DNA of 5,565 nt, taken from Flavobacteriaceae bacterium. Its GTDB lineage: Bacteria > Bacteroidota > Bacteroidia > Flavobacteriales > Flavobacteriaceae. Positions 4,751-5,565 of this stretch are shown here, one piece after another (the first letter of the stretch is position 1; each line of letters starts with the position of its first letter). The stretch is taken from positions 1 through 5,565 of the forward strand of contig JABDQK010000270.1 of the NCBI GenBank assembly GCA_013042255.1, in the 5' to 3' direction. The notes under the pieces are model-generated. The model was not told the DNA's origin. It made no database searches and worked only from the letters and a program-made list of their open reading frames with translations. Position numbers and translations under genes: made by a program.

Positions 4751-5565
4751 TGCACTGATTTTATCGGAGTATTTTGCAGGCTGATTCTGTAAATATTACC
4801 CATGCCATTTAGGGTTTTGTTTGCTTCTCTAGAGATTTCTTCGGGTAGTCTGACTTCCACCTGAACTTGATTAGTTCGTTCACTTGTAAAATACAAATTC
4901 CCTGCTTTCAAATCTACAAATGGACAGTAATCCAGGAATTCTGAATTAAGTTTGGGACCCAAATTACGGGCTGCTGACCAGCTGCCATCAGACAATTTTT
5001 TAGAAAAATAAAGATCTCCGCCGCCATATCCGTCGGCCCTGCCAAAGGAACTGAAAATGAGGAGGGACTCATCCGGATCGATGTAAGCATTAAATTCGTA
5101 AGCTTTGGTATTGACCAGTGAATCAAGGGCTATCGGACTCTGGTACTCACCTGACGAGTAGGCACTGTAGAAAATGTCTTCCCTCCCATACCCATCCTCC
5201 CGGGTTGCTGTAAAGTAGAGATTGCCATTTGCGCTTACTGCGGGATAAAATTCATCATTTCTGGAATTGATAACGGAATCAAGGGGATATGGAGTACCCC
5301 AGCCCCCTTCCTCTTTATTTACTGCCCAAATATTGTAATCAGTACGCGTAGTATCCCTATAAACAGGCCTGTTTGATGCGAAATATAAGACTTCCCCATC
5401 CGGGGCATAAAAGGGTTCAATATCCTGATATTTACCTGAAAACGGAAGAATTGATGCTTCTCCCCAGCTCCCGCTTTTCTTTGATAAAGAAATAAGTGCC
5501 CTTATTTTTTGGTTGAAGGTGCCCCGGGTAAAGATCAACTCCTTCCCATCGGGGGCAATGGCCAT
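4747..5565 (-). CDS. PD40/WD40-like beta-propeller protein, N-terminus outside window
   Basis: The visible 272 residues contain five repeats of the PD40 (TolB-like) propeller. Their strand-turn elements are APDGKELIFTR (4-14), DIEPFYAPDGEVLYFASNR (48-66), NDEFYPAVSANGNLYFTATR (103-122), YEFNAYIDPDESLLIFSSFGR (156-176) and a degenerate one ending GNLYFTSER (222-230). Between them, GYGREDIFYS, GYGGGDLYFSK and GNIYRIS provide the third strands. The frame is open to the window edge. The ATG at 5565 falls at the start of a blade rather than a signal peptide, so I read it as internal and the gene as truncated. Related flavobacterial proteins are usually exported periplasmic or lipoproteins, but the export signal would lie outside. 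Propellers of this kind bind ligands or partner proteins; no catalytic residues can be named. The TGA overlaps the cupin start by 4 bp. Confidence 0.87.
   Translation of the reverse strand: MAIAPDGKELIFTRGTFNQKIRALISLSKKSGSWGEASILPFSGKYQDIEPFYAPDGEVLYFASNRPVYRDTTRTDYNIWAVNKEEGGWGTPYPLDSVINSRNDEFYPAVSANGNLYFTATREDGYGREDIFYSAYSSGEYQSPIALDSLVNTKAYEFNAYIDPDESLLIFSSFGRADGYGGGDLYFSKKLSDGSWSAARNLGPKLNSEFLDYCPFVDLKAGNLYFTSERTNQVQVEVRLPEEISREANKTLNGMGNIYRISLQNTPIKSVQ

Noticed and set aside
1..5565. tRNA, rRNA, CRISPR array, insertion sequence or attachment site
   Set aside because: I saw no regularly spaced repeats, transposase fragments, terminal inverted repeats or tRNA-like cloverleaf in any gap; the gaps are all shorter than about 85 bp.

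Overview
This window looks like chromosomal DNA of a Bacteroidota bacterium, most likely a member of the Flavobacteriaceae. The evidence is the moderate GC content, A-rich leaders without clear Shine-Dalgarno sequences, candidate promoters of the TTTG / TAnnTTTG type, and proteins whose recognised relatives are typical of marine flavobacteria. These include the C-terminus of a PlsC/GNAT-type N-acyltransferase, a DUF6428 protein in an arsenic operon, and a PD40 propeller protein. The genus cannot be fixed from this sequence. Coding density is very high: the longest gene-free stretch is about 80 bp (1976-2056), and no region over 300 bp lacks a gene.

Layout. At the left edge (1-209, plus strand) is the last part of a large acyltransferase gene. 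It meets a minus-strand arsenic operon tail to tail, with the two stop codons overlapping. Reading leftward, the operon runs arsR (1975-1652), a DUF6428 gene (1640-1152), an ArsN1/PAT-like GNAT acetyltransferase (1141-650) and a thioredoxin-type arsC (631-206). Its control region at 1976-2047 is compact. A near-perfect 22-bp inverted repeat, the likely ArsR operator, overlaps a candidate -7 box and abuts the intrinsic terminator of the gene upstream. To the right, still on the minus strand, lies a TM2-domain membrane protein with a charged, alanine-rich N-terminal helix (2491-2057). Beyond it is a closely packed series transcribed toward it: a PD40 beta-propeller protein (5565-4747, truncated by the window edge), a cupin (4750-4385), a D-2-hydroxyacid dehydrogenase (4379-3435), a DUF1801 protein (3389-2928) and a VOC/glyoxalase-like protein (2931-2545). 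ATGA overlaps join propeller/cupin and DUF1801/VOC, which suggests translational coupling.

How the genes may work together. ArsR would sense As(III) and derepress the operon. ArsC reduces arsenate to arsenite. The GNAT enzyme may acetylate an amino-acid-like toxin such as arsinothricin or phosphinothricin. The DUF6428 protein has an unexplained role, but its cysteine-rich tail suggests thiol chemistry with metalloids. No arsenite efflux pump (Acr3/ArsB) is present in the window, and none can directly follow arsC because the convergent acyltransferase gene occupies that position. Arsenite export would therefore have to be encoded elsewhere. The second gene group looks like accessory metabolism with no shared pathway that I can name.

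I found no clear new multi-gene system. The most interesting points are the cysteine tails shared by ArsR and DUF6428 in a pump-less ars operon, and the tight overlap of terminator, promoter and operator.
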